Shown here in pieces: positions 33,638 through 42,088 of a stretch of DNA of 46,314 bases. The notes below the pieces were generated by a model. The model was not told where the DNA came from and searched no databases. It saw nothing but the letters and a program-made list of their open reading frames with translations. How positions within the stretch are numbered: the stretch's first letter is position 1; every line of letters starts with the position of its first letter. This DNA is from Leucobacter komagatae. Its GTDB lineage: Bacteria; Actinomycetota; Actinomycetes; Actinomycetales; Microbacteriaceae. The stretch is taken from positions 1-46,314 of the forward strand of contig NZ_JXSQ01000025.1 in NCBI RefSeq assembly GCF_000834055.1. The letters run 5' to 3'. A program made the position numbers and the translations under genes.

Positions 33638-34587
33638 GCACGAAGAACCCGAAGCGGTCAGGGAACCCGGCCAAGCGTGCCGTCGCGGACGAACTGCTCT
33701 CAGCGGGCGCAACCGCTCGCGTGACGTGGCGCGACTGGGTGTCCGGCGCGCGGCTCCGCACGCTGCCGCTGGCGATCGCGCCTGTCGCCGCCGGTGCGGG
33801 CATCGCCCACATGCTGCACGAGTTCTCGCTGACGCTGTCGCTGCTCGCGCTCGCGGTGGCACTGTTCTTGCAGATCGGGGTGAACTACGCGAACGACTAC
33901 TCCGATGGCATTCGCGGCACCGACGCGTTCAGGGTTGGCCCAGCGCGGCTCACCGGTTCAGGGCGGGTGAACCCGAAGCGGGTATTCATCACTGCGATGG
34001 TGTTCTTCGGTCTCGCCGCCGTCGCTGGTCTTGTCGCGGTCATTCTGAGCGAGCGGTGGTGGTTCATCGCCGTCGGCGTGATCGCGATCGTCGCCGCGTG
34101 GTTCTACACCGGAGGCAAACGCCCGTATGGTTATGCGGGGCTCGGCGAAGTCGTCGTGTTTGTGTTCTTCGGCATGGTGGCGACGGTCGGAACCGTATGG
34201 TTGCAGACCGAGATCGCGAATCAGGAGATGTGGTTCGCCGGAGCCGGTATCGGGTTCTTCGCTGTCGCGGTGCTGCTCGTCAACAACCTGCGCGACATCC
34301 CAACCGATCGCGCGGCAGGGAAGCACACGCTTGCGGTGCGGATCGGGGAGCGGTGGACACGGGTGCTCTATGTCGTGTGCATGGTGCTGCCGTTCGGCGT
34401 TCCGCTTCTCTACGGCTGGGTGTACTCGGGCATGTTGCTTGTCTGGTTCGTGTTGGCCGCAGTCATCCCTGCGGTGATCATCACGTTGACCGCGCGCACG
34501 GCGCGCGAGCTCATCTTCGTGCTGCAGCTCACGAGTTTCGCAGCCCTCGGCTACGGCGTGCTGCTCGGAGCGGCATTCGCCTTCTGA
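33634..34587 (+). CDS. menA: 1,4-Dihydroxy-2-naphthoate polyprenyltransferase
   Basis: 317-aa UbiA-superfamily membrane enzyme that attaches the isoprenoid chain to DHNA. The two Asp-rich prenyl-diphosphate sites are NDYSDGIRGTD (residues 87-97) and NNLRDIPTDRAAGKHTLA (about 225). About eight hydrophobic helices. GTG 33634 was chosen because it overlaps the menE stop. The first ~30 residues are basic and cytoplasmic. The 3' end overlaps the convergent acyltransferase gene by 37 bp. Confidence 0.96.
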   Translation: MSTKNPKRSGNPAKRAVADELLSAGATARVTWRDWVSGARLRTLPLAIAPVAAGAGIAHMLHEFSLTLSLLALAVALFLQIGVNYANDYSDGIRGTDAFRVGPARLTGSGRVNPKRVFITAMVFFGLAAVAGLVAVILSERWWFIAVGVIAIVAAWFYTGGKRPYGYAGLGEVVVFVFFGMVATVGTVWLQTEIANQEMWFAGAGIGFFAVAVLLVNNLRDIPTDRAAGKHTLAVRIGERWTRVLYVVCMVLPFGVPLLYGWVYSGMLLVWFVLAAVIPAVIITLTARTARELIFVLQLTSFAALGYGVLLGAAFAF

Positions 34588-35867
34588 CCGCGGTCGCTGC
34601 AGAGCAGCAGCGCGCCAGCTAGCAGCGCTGCGCCGCAGAGCCACGCCGCGAGCGCGCCGGCTCCAGCGAGGATAACGAGCACGCCAGCGGCGGCGACAAG
34701 CGCGGCGGCCGCTGCGCGCAACGGCGTCGGCCTGGTGACAATGCGCACGCGCGCGAGTGCTCTGCGCTCAAGCCGCCCAGCCACGACCACGGTCACAGCG
34801 ACGACACCCGCGACGCCGACGAACCACGCTGGCCGCGACAGCCACCATGCGTCGCTGAGCGGCAGCGGCAGCTGGCCGCCAAGCAGCTGCGTGGCTACGA
34901 GCACACCGCCGGCGAGGAGCACGGTCGCTGGCATGTGCCAGGAATAGATGGTCATTGCCCGCAGGTTGATGGCGTCGGCCGCGCGCCGCACAGCTGGGAC
35001 ATCGGCGAGCAGCGTCAGCCACGGTCGCAGCGCAGCGAACACGGCGTATTGCGCGACGCCGAGCAGCGCGAGCACAGCGGTCGGCGGGTTCAGCGCCTCG
35101 AAGAGGTTCGCAGGGGAAGCTCCGATCGCGATCCAGGTGGCGCCGCCGGCGAGCGCGACCACCGCGGTCCGCGCGCCGGGTGCAGCGCCGTCTGCGAGCC
35201 ACAGCCCCAGCTGCTGCACGAACAGCCACACGAAGAGCAGGTTCGCGAACCCGATCGGCTCCACCCCTGTCACGAGACGGAGGCCGTCGACGGTGAGGAT
35301 AGCCGCGCCGAGGGCGACAAGCGTTGCCCGTGGCGCGCGGTCGTGCATGGCAACCATCGCGGGGACCAGGGCCGAGCACAGCACGTACACGCCGAGGAAC
35401 CACAGGGGTTGGCTGATGCGCCATCCAGCAGTCGCAACGATCGTCGGGTCGACGCCGAGCAGCGCAAGCGCCGCAAGGATGGCTGCCGTAGCACCCGCCG
35501 CGAGCAGCGGAATGGGTAGGAGCCTCCCCATGCGTGACGCGACATAGCCCGCCGCAGTCACCCCACGCAGCCGCAACCGCTTGTAGTGGGTTGCCGCCGC
35601 GAAGCCACCCGCGATGAAAAAGAGCGGCATCATCTGCGCGAACCACGAAAAGCTTGTGAACCCGTCCCACGGTTCGAGCGCGTTCTCCAGCACGGGCTCG
35701 CCGCCCTGCACGCTCACCCCCACCATGAGCGCGTGCACCACCACCACCGCGACGAGGCACGCCGCACGAATGAGGTCGACGGCGGCGTCCCTGCCGCCGC
35801 CCGCGCCGGGTGGGGTGCGGCCGTGCGACGACGCACGTGGGGCGGGGGGAGTGCTGATGAGCGACAT
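34551..35867 (-). CDS. Acyltransferase-3 family membrane protein
   Basis: 438 aa from ATG 35867, preceded by GGAAGGAA. About ten hydrophobic segments. The N-terminal family motif RDAAVDLIRAACLVAVVVVHALM contains the conserved helix-1 His, and FFIAGGFAAATHYKRLRLRG follows. These enzymes transfer acyl groups onto cell-surface glycans or lipids. No glycan genes are nearby, so the acceptor is unknown. Confidence 0.88.
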   Translation of the reverse strand: MSLISTPPAPRASSHGRTPPGAGGGRDAAVDLIRAACLVAVVVVHALMVGVSVQGGEPVLENALEPWDGFTSFSWFAQMMPLFFIAGGFAAATHYKRLRLRGVTAAGYVASRMGRLLPIPLLAAGATAAILAALALLGVDPTIVATAGWRISQPLWFLGVYVLCSALVPAMVAMHDRAPRATLVALGAAILTVDGLRLVTGVEPIGFANLLFVWLFVQQLGLWLADGAAPGARTAVVALAGGATWIAIGASPANLFEALNPPTAVLALLGVAQYAVFAALRPWLTLLADVPAVRRAADAINLRAMTIYSWHMPATVLLAGGVLVATQLLGGQLPLPLSDAWWLSRPAWFVGVAGVVAVTVVVAGRLERRALARVRIVTRPTPLRAAAAALVAAAGVLVILAGAGALAAWLCGAALLAGALLLCSDRGQKANAAPSSTP

Positions 35868-36022
35868 AGGTTCCTTCCGATGAGAGCCCAAGCCTCTCGC
35901 CAAGGTGTGCGCGGCGGCGTCACCTTGTGGAGCGAATCGACCCCCCTACCCGAGGACTAGCTTGGTGCCGCCCGCTTCACTGTCAGGGCAGGGGCCGGCG
36001 GGAAATGCCAGCACCGGCCAAG

Positions 36023-36062
36023 AAAATTCCTCTTGCCAACCCTCTGCGGAAACGGATAGGGT
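36023..36062 (+). promoter_or_regulatory. Candidate promoter with AT-rich upstream box
   Basis: TTGCCA (36033-36038), an 18-bp spacer and TAGGGT (36057-36062) form a plausible promoter. AAAATTCC (36023-36030) lies 2 bp upstream of the -35. An AT-rich box at this position is the layout known for WhiB7-activated antibiotic-resistance promoters. It precedes the upstream ORF and ABC exporter genes. Confidence 0.45.
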
Positions 36063-36101
36063 GAATTCTTGGAATCCCTACGACCCGGAAAGGAGCAGCT
36101 C

Positions 36102-36164
36102 ATGATTGTCAGAATCGCATTTACAGCAGCTGCTCTTCCGGGCAGCCCGCTGACCGGACACTAG
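36102..36164 (+). CDS. 20-codon upstream ORF (putative leader peptide)
   Basis: A strong AAAGGAG ribosome-binding site lies 6 nt before ATG 36102. The ORF encodes MIVRIAFTAAALPGSPLTGH and stops at TAG 36162-36164. Short stems (GCTGC/GCAGC at 36127-36145 and GGCCG/CGGCC at 36172-36185) lie in and just after it. The 75-nt leader to the exporter ATG is pyrimidine-rich, with only a weak AGGGACC ribosome-binding site. This is the architecture of a ribosome-mediated attenuator in front of a resistance exporter. No homologue is known to me. Confidence 0.5.
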   Translation: MIVRIAFTAAALPGSPLTGH

Positions 36165-36239
36165 ATCCAGGCCGTCTCCGGCCGTCTTCTCCCCAGCATC
36201 CGCGCGGCTCGCGCACTTCTCTCGTCTTTCTTAGGGACC

Positions 36240-38165
36240 ATGTCTTCTTCATCTTCTTCTGCACAGCTGTCTCTTCCTCGCGCGCTCGCTCGGCTCATCC
36301 CGTTCGCGAAGCCGGCGAAGTGGTGGATCTTTGCGGGGCTCCTCGTGGCCCTCCTCGGCTCGGTTGCGAGTCTCATCATCCCGATCGTGCTCCAGTGGGT
36401 CGTTGACGGCCCGCTCCTCACGGGCGACCGCACCGCGATCGTGTGGGGCGTCGCCGCCGTGCTGGGGCTCGGCGTCGCAGAGGCGCTGTTCATCTTCCTG
36501 CGCCGCCGCTTCGTGCTCCGCCCCATGACCGAGGTCGAGTTCACGATCAGGCAGACGTTCTACGAGCGCCTGCAGCGCCTCCCCGTCGCGTTCCACGACC
36601 GGTGGCAGTCGGGCCAGCTCCTCAGCCGCATGATGCAGGACATTGGGCTGATCCGCCGCTGGCTCACGTTCGGCCTCATCATGCTCGTCGTGAACGTGCT
36701 CACGATGCTCATCGGTATCGGCCTACTGTTCCGCTGGCACTGGGCGCTCGGAACCGTCTTCTTCATCTGCTCCCTGCCGATCTGGATCGTTGGCTACCGC
36801 TTCGAGCAGAAGTACGGCGCGCTTTCGCGCAAGAGCCAGGACCAGTCGGGCGACCTCGCGACGGCCGTTGAGGAGAGCGTGCACGGCATCCGCGTGCTCA
36901 AGGCCTTCGGCCGCGGCGGGCACTCCCTCGACCAGTTCCGCAAGCAGGCCGAGTCGCTGCGCGGCACCGAGATGCACAAGGCCCGCGAGGTTGGCCTCAT
37001 CTGGTTCTGGTACGACCTCGTGCCGTTCCTCGCGCTCGGCGCGTGCCTGTTCACCGGCATCGTGCTCGCCTCCATGGGCCAGCTCACCGTTGGTGAGCTC
37101 TTCGGCTTCTTCGCGCTCGCGGCCGCTGTTCGCTGGCCGATGAACTCGCTCGGCTTCCTGTTCTCCTTCCTCATCGACGCCCGCACCGCGACCGACCGCG
37201 TGTTCGAGGTGTTCGACGCGGAGATCACGATCGCCGACCCCGAGCATCCGCGCACGGTCGAGCAGCCCCGTGGCGAGCTCGCGTTCCGCGATGTCCACTT
37301 CCGCTTCGCCGACGCGCGCGACCACGAGCGCGACCTCGTCGACGGCCTCGACCTCGTGCTCAGGCCAGGGGAGACCATGGCACTCGTCGGCGCGACGGGC
37401 TCGGGCAAGACGACCCTCACCGCGCTCCCGACAAGGCTCTACGACGTCACCGCAGGCGCGGTCGAGCTCGACGGGGTCGACGTGCGCGACCTCACGCTCG
37501 AGGAGCTCCGCGGGCGCATCGGCGTCGCGTTTGAGGATCCGATCCTCTTCTCGGCGAGCGTGCGCGAGAACGTGCTGCTCGGCCGCGAGGACCTCGACCC
37601 CGAGGGGCCAGAGGCCGATCGCGTGCTCCGCGAGGCGCTCGACGTCGCGCAGGCTGGCTTCGTCTTCGACCTTCCCAACGGCATCGACACCGAGGTCGGC
37701 GAGGAGGGCATGAGCCTGTCCGGCGGCCAGCGGCAGCGGCTCGCGCTCGCGCGCGTCGTCGCAGCTGGGCCTGACGTCCTCGTGCTCGACGACCCGCTCT
37801 CAGCGCTCGATGTCGACACGGAGGCGCTTGTCGAAGCGGCGCTCAGGCGCGTGCTCGCGACGACGACCGCACTCATCGTCGCCCACCGGCCTTCGACCGT
37901 CTCGATGGCGGATCGCGTGGCAGTGATGGAGCGCGGCCGCGTCACCGCGGTCGGCACGCACAGCGAGCTGCTCCGCACGAGCGACCACTACCGCTACCTC
38001 ATTTCCTCGCTTGAGGCGGGTGAGGAAGCTCCCGCAGTGGACGCAGCCGTTGCAGAACCAGTGGCAGGCGACGCGTCACCCCCGCACGATGACACGCCCA
38101 TGTCCGAACCAGACGACACGACCGGCTCAGCCGGCTCAACCGGCACCGAGGAGGTGGCACGATGA
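36240..38165 (+). CDS. Heterodimeric ABC exporter subunit A (degenerate ATP site)
   Basis: 641-aa half-transporter with six predicted helices (ABC_membrane, residues ~25-320) followed by a nucleotide-binding domain. Walker A is GATGSGKTT (about 384), signature LSGGQRQR, and Walker [13 protein letters not shown] has Asp518 where the catalytic Glu is expected. The switch region is VAHRPSTV. A ~55-residue acidic, Thr/Pro-rich tail follows the NBD. It pairs with the coupled downstream subunit (ATGA overlap) as in TM287/288, LmrCD and BmrCD multidrug exporters. Confidence 0.93.
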   Translation: MSSSSSSAQLSLPRALARLIPFAKPAKWWIFAGLLVALLGSVASLIIPIVLQWVVDGPLLTGDRTAIVWGVAAVLGLGVAEALFIFLRRRFVLRPMTEVEFTIRQTFYERLQRLPVAFHDRWQSGQLLSRMMQDIGLIRRWLTFGLIMLVVNVLTMLIGIGLLFRWHWALGTVFFICSLPIWIVGYRFEQKYGALSRKSQDQSGDLATAVEESVHGIRVLKAFGRGGHSLDQFRKQAESLRGTEMHKAREVGLIWFWYDLVPFLALGACLFTGIVLASMGQLTVGELFGFFALAAAVRWPMNSLGFLFSFLIDARTATDRVFEVFDAEITIADPEHPRTVEQPRGELAFRDVHFRFADARDHERDLVDGLDLVLRPGETMALVGATGSGKTTLTALPTRLYDVTAGAVELDGVDVRDLTLEELRGRIGVAFEDPILFSASVRENVLLGREDLDPEGPEADRVLREALDVAQAGFVFDLPNGIDTEVGEEGMSLSGGQRQRLALARVVAAGPDVLVLDDPLSALDVDTEALVEAALRRVLATTTALIVAHRPSTVSMADRVAVMERGRVTAVGTHSELLRTSDHYRYLISSLEAGEEAPAVDAAVAEPVAGDASPPHDDTPMSEPDDTTGSAGSTGTEEVAR

Positions 38166-39988
38166 GCCCCGAAACTGTCCGCGGCACCCGCGGCGAAGAC
38201 CGTAGCAACTACACGCGCGAGGAGAGCCGTGCCATCAGGCAGCGCTCGCTCAGGCTGCTCGGCTCGCTGCTCAGCCCGCTCCGTGCGCTGATTATTCTCA
38301 CCGCGGGCGTCGTGATCCTCTCGGCGGTGTTCCGCGCGGTCGGGCCGACACTCATCGCTTTCGGCATCGACGAGGCGCTGCCGCGCGCGGTCGAGGACGG
38401 CGACTGGGGGCCGACGATCGGGATCTCTCTCGCCTACCTCGCGATTGGCGGCGGTGGCGCGGCCCTCGTCGGCTGGTACGTCGTGCTCATCGCGAAGCTC
38501 ACCCAGGCCGTGATGATCGAGCTGCGCACGCGCATCTTCCGGCACACGCAGCGCCTGAGCCTCGAGTTCCACGAGGGCTACACGTCTGGCCGCATCATCT
38601 CGCGGCAGACGAGCGACCTTGAGTCGATCCAGGAGCTGCTCTCGGGCAGCCTCTCGGAGCTCATCGACGCCGTGCTGCTCGGAACGTTCACGCTCATCGC
38701 GCTATTCCTCATCGACTGGCGCAGCGGCGTGCTGCTCGTCTGCATGGGCATCCCGCTGACGCTGCTCATGTGGTGGTTCGTCATCGAGTCGCAGAAGGGC
38801 TTCCGCGCGACCCGCACGGTGAGCGCGCGGCTCATCGTGCAGTTCGTCGAAACGATGACCGGCATTCGTGCGGTGCAGGCGTTCCGCCGCGAGAAGCGCA
38901 ATGACAAGACGTTCGCGAAGGTGTCTGACGACTACCGGCGCGCGAACCTGCGCGTCGTGAACCTCTTCGGCGTGCTCGATCCCGGCCTCGTGCTGCTCGG
39001 CAACATCACGGTCGCACTCGTGCTGCTTTGGGGTGCCTTCCGCGTCACGGACAACGCGCTCGCGGTCGGCGCGCTGCTGGCCGCCGTGCTCTACGTGCGC
39101 AACTTCTTCGGCCCGCTCGAAGAGGTCGCGATGTTCCTCAACTCGTACCAGTCGGCGGTCGCGGCCCTCGAGAAGGTCTCGGGTGTGCTCGAGGAGGAGC
39201 CAACGGTGCAGGATCCCGAGCACCCCGTCGCCCTACCAGTAGCGCGCGGCGCGTTGCGCTTCGACGACGTGAGCTTCCGCTACGGCGGCGCTGACGACCC
39301 GAGGGTGGTGCTCGACGACTGCAACCTCGCGATCCCGTCTGGGCAGACGATCGCGCTCGTCGGCACGACCGGTGCCGGCAAGTCGACGCTCGCGAAGCTC
39401 GTCGCCCGGTTCTACGACCCGACGGAGGGCAGGCTCACGCTCGACGGCATCGACCTGCGCGAGCTCGACCCCGCCGACATGCGACGCGCGATCGTCATGG
39501 TGACGCAGGAGGCGTACCTCTTCAGTGGCACCGTCGCGGAGAACATCGCGCTCGGCAAGCCCGACGCGACGCCCGAGCAGATCCGCGCGGCTGCCATCGC
39601 CGTCGGCGCAGACGAGTTCATCTCGGCGCTGCCAGACGGATACGACACCGATGTGAACAAGCGCGGCGGCCGCGTGTCAGCCGGGCAGCGGCAGCTCGTT
39701 TCCTTCGCGCGCGCGTTCCTCGCTGATCCCGCCGTGCTCATCCTTGATGAGGCGACAGCTTCGCTCGACCTCCCGAGCGAGCGGCTCGTGCAGGACGCGC
39801 TGCAGACGCTCCTCGCTGACCGCACGGCGATCATCATCGCGCACAGACTGTCGACGGTCGCGATTGCAGATCGCGTGCTCGTCATGGAGCACGGGCGCGT
39901 AGTCGAGGACGGGTCGCCTGGCGAGCTCATCGCCCTTGGCGGGCGCTTCGCGGGGCTCCACGCGGCCTGGGAGGACTCGCTGGCGTAG
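38162..39988 (+). CDS. Heterodimeric ABC exporter subunit B
   Basis: 608-aa half-transporter with an N-terminal six-helix domain and NBD. Walker [10 protein letters not shown], signature VSAGQRQ (residues 505-511, instead of LSGGQ), Walker [13 protein letters not shown] with catalytic Glu530, and switch IAHRLSTV. Its altered signature faces subunit A's Asp518 in the same composite site. The other site, with Glu530 and subunit A's LSGGQ, is consensus. Probably exports a hydrophobic drug, lipid or peptide. Confidence 0.94.
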   Translation: MSPETVRGTRGEDRSNYTREESRAIRQRSLRLLGSLLSPLRALIILTAGVVILSAVFRAVGPTLIAFGIDEALPRAVEDGDWGPTIGISLAYLAIGGGGAALVGWYVVLIAKLTQAVMIELRTRIFRHTQRLSLEFHEGYTSGRIISRQTSDLESIQELLSGSLSELIDAVLLGTFTLIALFLIDWRSGVLLVCMGIPLTLLMWWFVIESQKGFRATRTVSARLIVQFVETMTGIRAVQAFRREKRNDKTFAKVSDDYRRANLRVVNLFGVLDPGLVLLGNITVALVLLWGAFRVTDNALAVGALLAAVLYVRNFFGPLEEVAMFLNSYQSAVAALEKVSGVLEEEPTVQDPEHPVALPVARGALRFDDVSFRYGGADDPRVVLDDCNLAIPSGQTIALVGTTGAGKSTLAKLVARFYDPTEGRLTLDGIDLRELDPADMRRAIVMVTQEAYLFSGTVAENIALGKPDATPEQIRAAAIAVGADEFISALPDGYDTDVNKRGGRVSAGQRQLVSFARAFLADPAVLILDEATASLDLPSERLVQDALQTLLADRTAIIIAHRLSTVAIADRVLVMEHGRVVEDGSPGELIALGGRFAGLHAAWEDSLA

Positions 39989-39991
39989 AGT
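39986..39991 (+). promoter_or_regulatory. Probable -10 box of leaderless HPP gene
   Basis: TAGAGT, overlapping the TAG stop of the exporter gene, lies 6 nt before GTG 39998 with no clear ribosome-binding site. Confidence 0.4.
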
Positions 39992-39997
39992 GGGACC

Positions 39998-40540
39998 GTG
40001 CGAAAACGGTGGGCTGGGGCGTTGCGTGCCCTCGTAACGAGCACGCAGCCCCGCCTGCCGTGGCGCAGGATCGCGCTCGCCGCTCTCGGCACTGGCGGCG
40101 CGGTCGCGCTCCTCGGGGCGCTCGGCACGTCGATGGACCTCACGCTGCTGTTTCTCGGCTTCGCACCGAGCTGCCTGCTCGTGTTCGCACTGCCGGAGGC
40201 CCCGGTGTCGCAGCCGACCGCGGTGGTCGGCGGCCACCTGGTGTCCGCAGCGGTAGGGCTCGGGATTGGGGCGATCCCACACACCGGCTGGTGGGACGGG
40301 GAGCTCGCATCTGCGCTCGCCGGTGCGCTGGCCGCGGCCCTCTCGGTCGTCGCGATGCTCGCGCTTCGGGTGCTGCACCCGCCGGCGGTCGCGAACGCGG
40401 TCGTCGTTTGCGTCACCGGGGCTGGCTGGAGCTACCTGTTGGCGCCCGTTCTCGTGAGTTCGATCATCATCGTGGGTGCGGCTATGCTCTGGCATCGCTT
40501 CACCGGCGGAACCTACCCGCACCGCTCGGCGATCCGCTAG
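39998..40540 (+). CDS. HPP-family membrane protein
   Basis: 180-aa integral membrane protein with about four hydrophobic segments. HPP-family landmarks are FAPSCLLVFALPEAPVSQP, the GGHLVSA motif and LHPPAVANA, which carries the name-giving HPP. Some cyanobacterial members are nitrite permeases; the actinobacterial ones are uncharacterised. GTG start, probably leaderless. The stop overlaps the convergent surface-protein gene by 4 bp. Confidence 0.88.
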   Translation: MRKRWAGALRALVTSTQPRLPWRRIALAALGTGGAVALLGALGTSMDLTLLFLGFAPSCLLVFALPEAPVSQPTAVVGGHLVSAAVGLGIGAIPHTGWWDGELASALAGALAAALSVVAMLALRVLHPPAVANAVVVCVTGAGWSYLLAPVLVSSIIIVGAAMLWHRFTGGTYPHRSAIR

Positions 40541-41670
40541 CGGTTGTCGCCGTCCGCGCCGGTGGTGACGCCTGGATCGTCGCGATCAACGGCCGCGCGC
40601 CGCGAGCGTGCGCGTAGCCATGCCGCGAGTGAGGCTGCGAGCCCGAGCGCCGCGAGCGTGCCCGCCGCGATGAGCCAGGGGGCGGAGTTTTCACCGCCTG
40701 CCGCAGCCACGTCTCGGTTTCCGCCACGCGAGGCACTGTCGCCGTCGCTGCTGCGTGTGTCGGTATCCGCGCGGGGGGCCTCGCCGCTCGCGCGCGGTGG
40801 GTTGTGAGCTGGGGGACGAGTATCACCGGGCGAGTTCTCGCCGGAGCTGCCTGGCCGCGCTTGCGCAGCTGGGTCTTCTCCTGGCTGGTTCTGCTTCGCG
40901 GTTGGCGGGGGAGAGACGGTGGGCGCTCCCGCATCTGAGGGCGTCTCCGGCGACTCAGGAGCGATCGCGGCCTCCACGGTGACTGCGCAGCCTGGGAGCG
41001 TGCTCGTCTGCGGCTGCCCCGCCGTCCAGGTGTCCGTCTCGGCCGACAGGACTCCCGCGGTGCGCGTGGCGTTCATCTCGTCAAACAGCGAGACATCCCC
41101 GTCCACGTCGTCGGGTATCGTCACCGTGAAGTCGAGAACGCCGGCTGAGTCGGCAGCGCGCTCGGAGGCCGAGGCGTGCTCGCTCGGCCGAGTCTGCACG
41201 CCGTTGCCGTCACTGCGGGCGTCTACGTCGTGCAGCCACACGATCTTGGGGCCCGTGAGGGTTGCGCTCTCCCACGGCGCAGCGGGGAGCCGCAGGTAGT
41301 TGTCGATCCGCTGCCCATCGCCGCCCAACCCGGTGGCGGCTACGCCCTGCGACGACGAAATATCCGAGGCGGTAACGTGCGCGCCGAGCCGCACGGTGTT
41401 CGCGCTGAGGCGCAAGTCTGGGTCTAGGGGGAGAGCCAGGTACGCGTCGCCCGCTTCGGCAACCTCCGCTTGCATCGTGAGGTCGGTGATGGCGACCCTG
41501 AAACTCCGGCCAGCCATCCAGTCGACCTGCACGTGCCTGTCGCCAGTGTGATCCCAGTAGGAGCAGACGGTGTTGGGGTGTTCCGCGCTTGCGGGTGATG
41601 CCCCAAGCGTGAGCACACCGCCGGTGATCGTGGCAGCGAGGGCGGCGGCCACTGCAGCAGCTGTGCGCAC
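40537..41670 (-). CDS. Secreted, membrane-anchored protein of unknown function
   Basis: 377 aa from GTG 41670, which follows AAGGGGGAACC. N-terminal signal peptide (VRTAAAVAAALAATITGGVL, cleavage near ASPASAEHP). The ~230-residue ectodomain matches no family I know. It contains Cys in NTVCSYWDH and in LPGCAVTV, which could form a disulphide. A Pro/Ser/Asp-rich linker leads to AAAGGENSAPW and a C-terminal helix with RARSRR. That resembles a sortase signal with Thr replaced by Ala, so it is probably retained by the helix alone. Confidence 0.8.
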   Translation of the reverse strand: MRTAAAVAAALAATITGGVLTLGASPASAEHPNTVCSYWDHTGDRHVQVDWMAGRSFRVAITDLTMQAEVAEAGDAYLALPLDPDLRLSANTVRLGAHVTASDISSSQGVAATGLGGDGQRIDNYLRLPAAPWESATLTGPKIVWLHDVDARSDGNGVQTRPSEHASASERAADSAGVLDFTVTIPDDVDGDVSLFDEMNATRTAGVLSAETDTWTAGQPQTSTLPGCAVTVEAAIAPESPETPSDAGAPTVSPPPTAKQNQPGEDPAAQARPGSSGENSPGDTRPPAHNPPRASGEAPRADTDTRSSDGDSASRGGNRDVAAAGGENSAPWLIAAGTLAALGLAASLAAWLRARSRRAAVDRDDPGVTTGADGDNR

Positions 41671-41766
41671 GGTTCCCCCTTTGCCTTGCGAGTTGCCCAC
41701 GCTACCGCACGGGCCAGAGGCCCGTCGAGAGCTGGCACTTCTTCTCACGGGACGCACAGCAAAAGC

Positions 41767-41798
41767 AAAGAGCCCCACTCCGAGGAGTGGGGCTCTTT
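41767..41798 (-). terminator. Intrinsic terminator of the tRNA-Ser locus
   Basis: AAAGAGCCCCACTCC (41767-41781) pairs perfectly with 41784-41798, giving a 15-bp stem. On the minus strand the hairpin is followed by T-rich sequence. It lies just past the 3' end of the tRNA-Ser fragment and is presumably the original tRNA terminator. Confidence 0.85.
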
Positions 41799-41811
41799 AG
41801 TTACCTGTCTA

Positions 41812-41872
41812 TGGCGGAGACGGGGGGATTTGAACCCCCGGTTCCCTTTAACAAGAACCCTTCATTAGCAGT
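41812..41872 (-). other. tRNA-Ser(GCT) 3' fragment, probable attachment site
   Basis: Read on the minus strand this is the 3' part of a class II tRNA-Ser: anticodon loop CTGCTAA (anticodon GCT), a long variable arm (GGTTC...GAACC), T arm with GGGGGTTCAAATCCCCC, acceptor strand CGTCTCC, discriminator G and encoded CCA. The anticodon stem 5' strand beyond CA does not pair, and no D arm or GGAGACG 5' acceptor follows. Integrative elements that target tRNA genes leave exactly such a 3' copy. The orientation predicts the intact tRNA-Ser at the far, right-hand end of the element. Confidence 0.75.
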
Positions 41873-42044
41873 GTCGGGGTATCGCTGACTTCGGCTTGAT
41901 CATGCGGTTCATGCTGTGCGTATGAGGCCTGGAAAGCACAACTATGCCGATTGTGGGCACCTCGCGGGCACTCCCCGAAACCCATCTCGTCACCAAGCAG
42001 AGGTACTAAGGGTTATGAAGCCTGCGCCGATTCGTAGTTCAAGG
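41873..42044. other. Island-end sequence without genes
   Basis: About 170 bp between the tRNA scar and the recombinase promoter, with lower GC than the backbone. No ORF with a ribosome-binding site is seen. Integrase arm-type sites could lie here, but I cannot identify them. Confidence 0.4.
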
Positions 42045-42073
42045 TTGGCAGCACAACGCTGCCACTCTATAGC
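42045..42073 (+). promoter_or_regulatory. Promoter and operator of the recombinase remnant
   Basis: TTGGCA (42045-42050), 17 bp and TATAGC (42068-42073) make a good promoter. A perfect palindrome TGGCAGC-acaac-GCTGCCA (42046-42064) overlaps the -35 and spacer, the classic position for a repressor. GAGGAGGG follows as ribosome-binding site for ATG 42089. Confidence 0.6.
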
Positions 42074-42088
42074 CTGAGGAGGGCCGTC

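Noticed and set aside
41686..41868. Small plus-strand ORF running through the tRNA-Ser fragment
   Set aside because: It reads through a terminator hairpin and the antisense of a tRNA; a well-known source of false genes.
41812..41872. 3' end of a tmRNA (ssrA)
   Set aside because: A GCT anticodon loop, class II variable arm and discriminator G fit tRNA-Ser. The Ala-type acceptor and tag-encoding region of tmRNA are absent.
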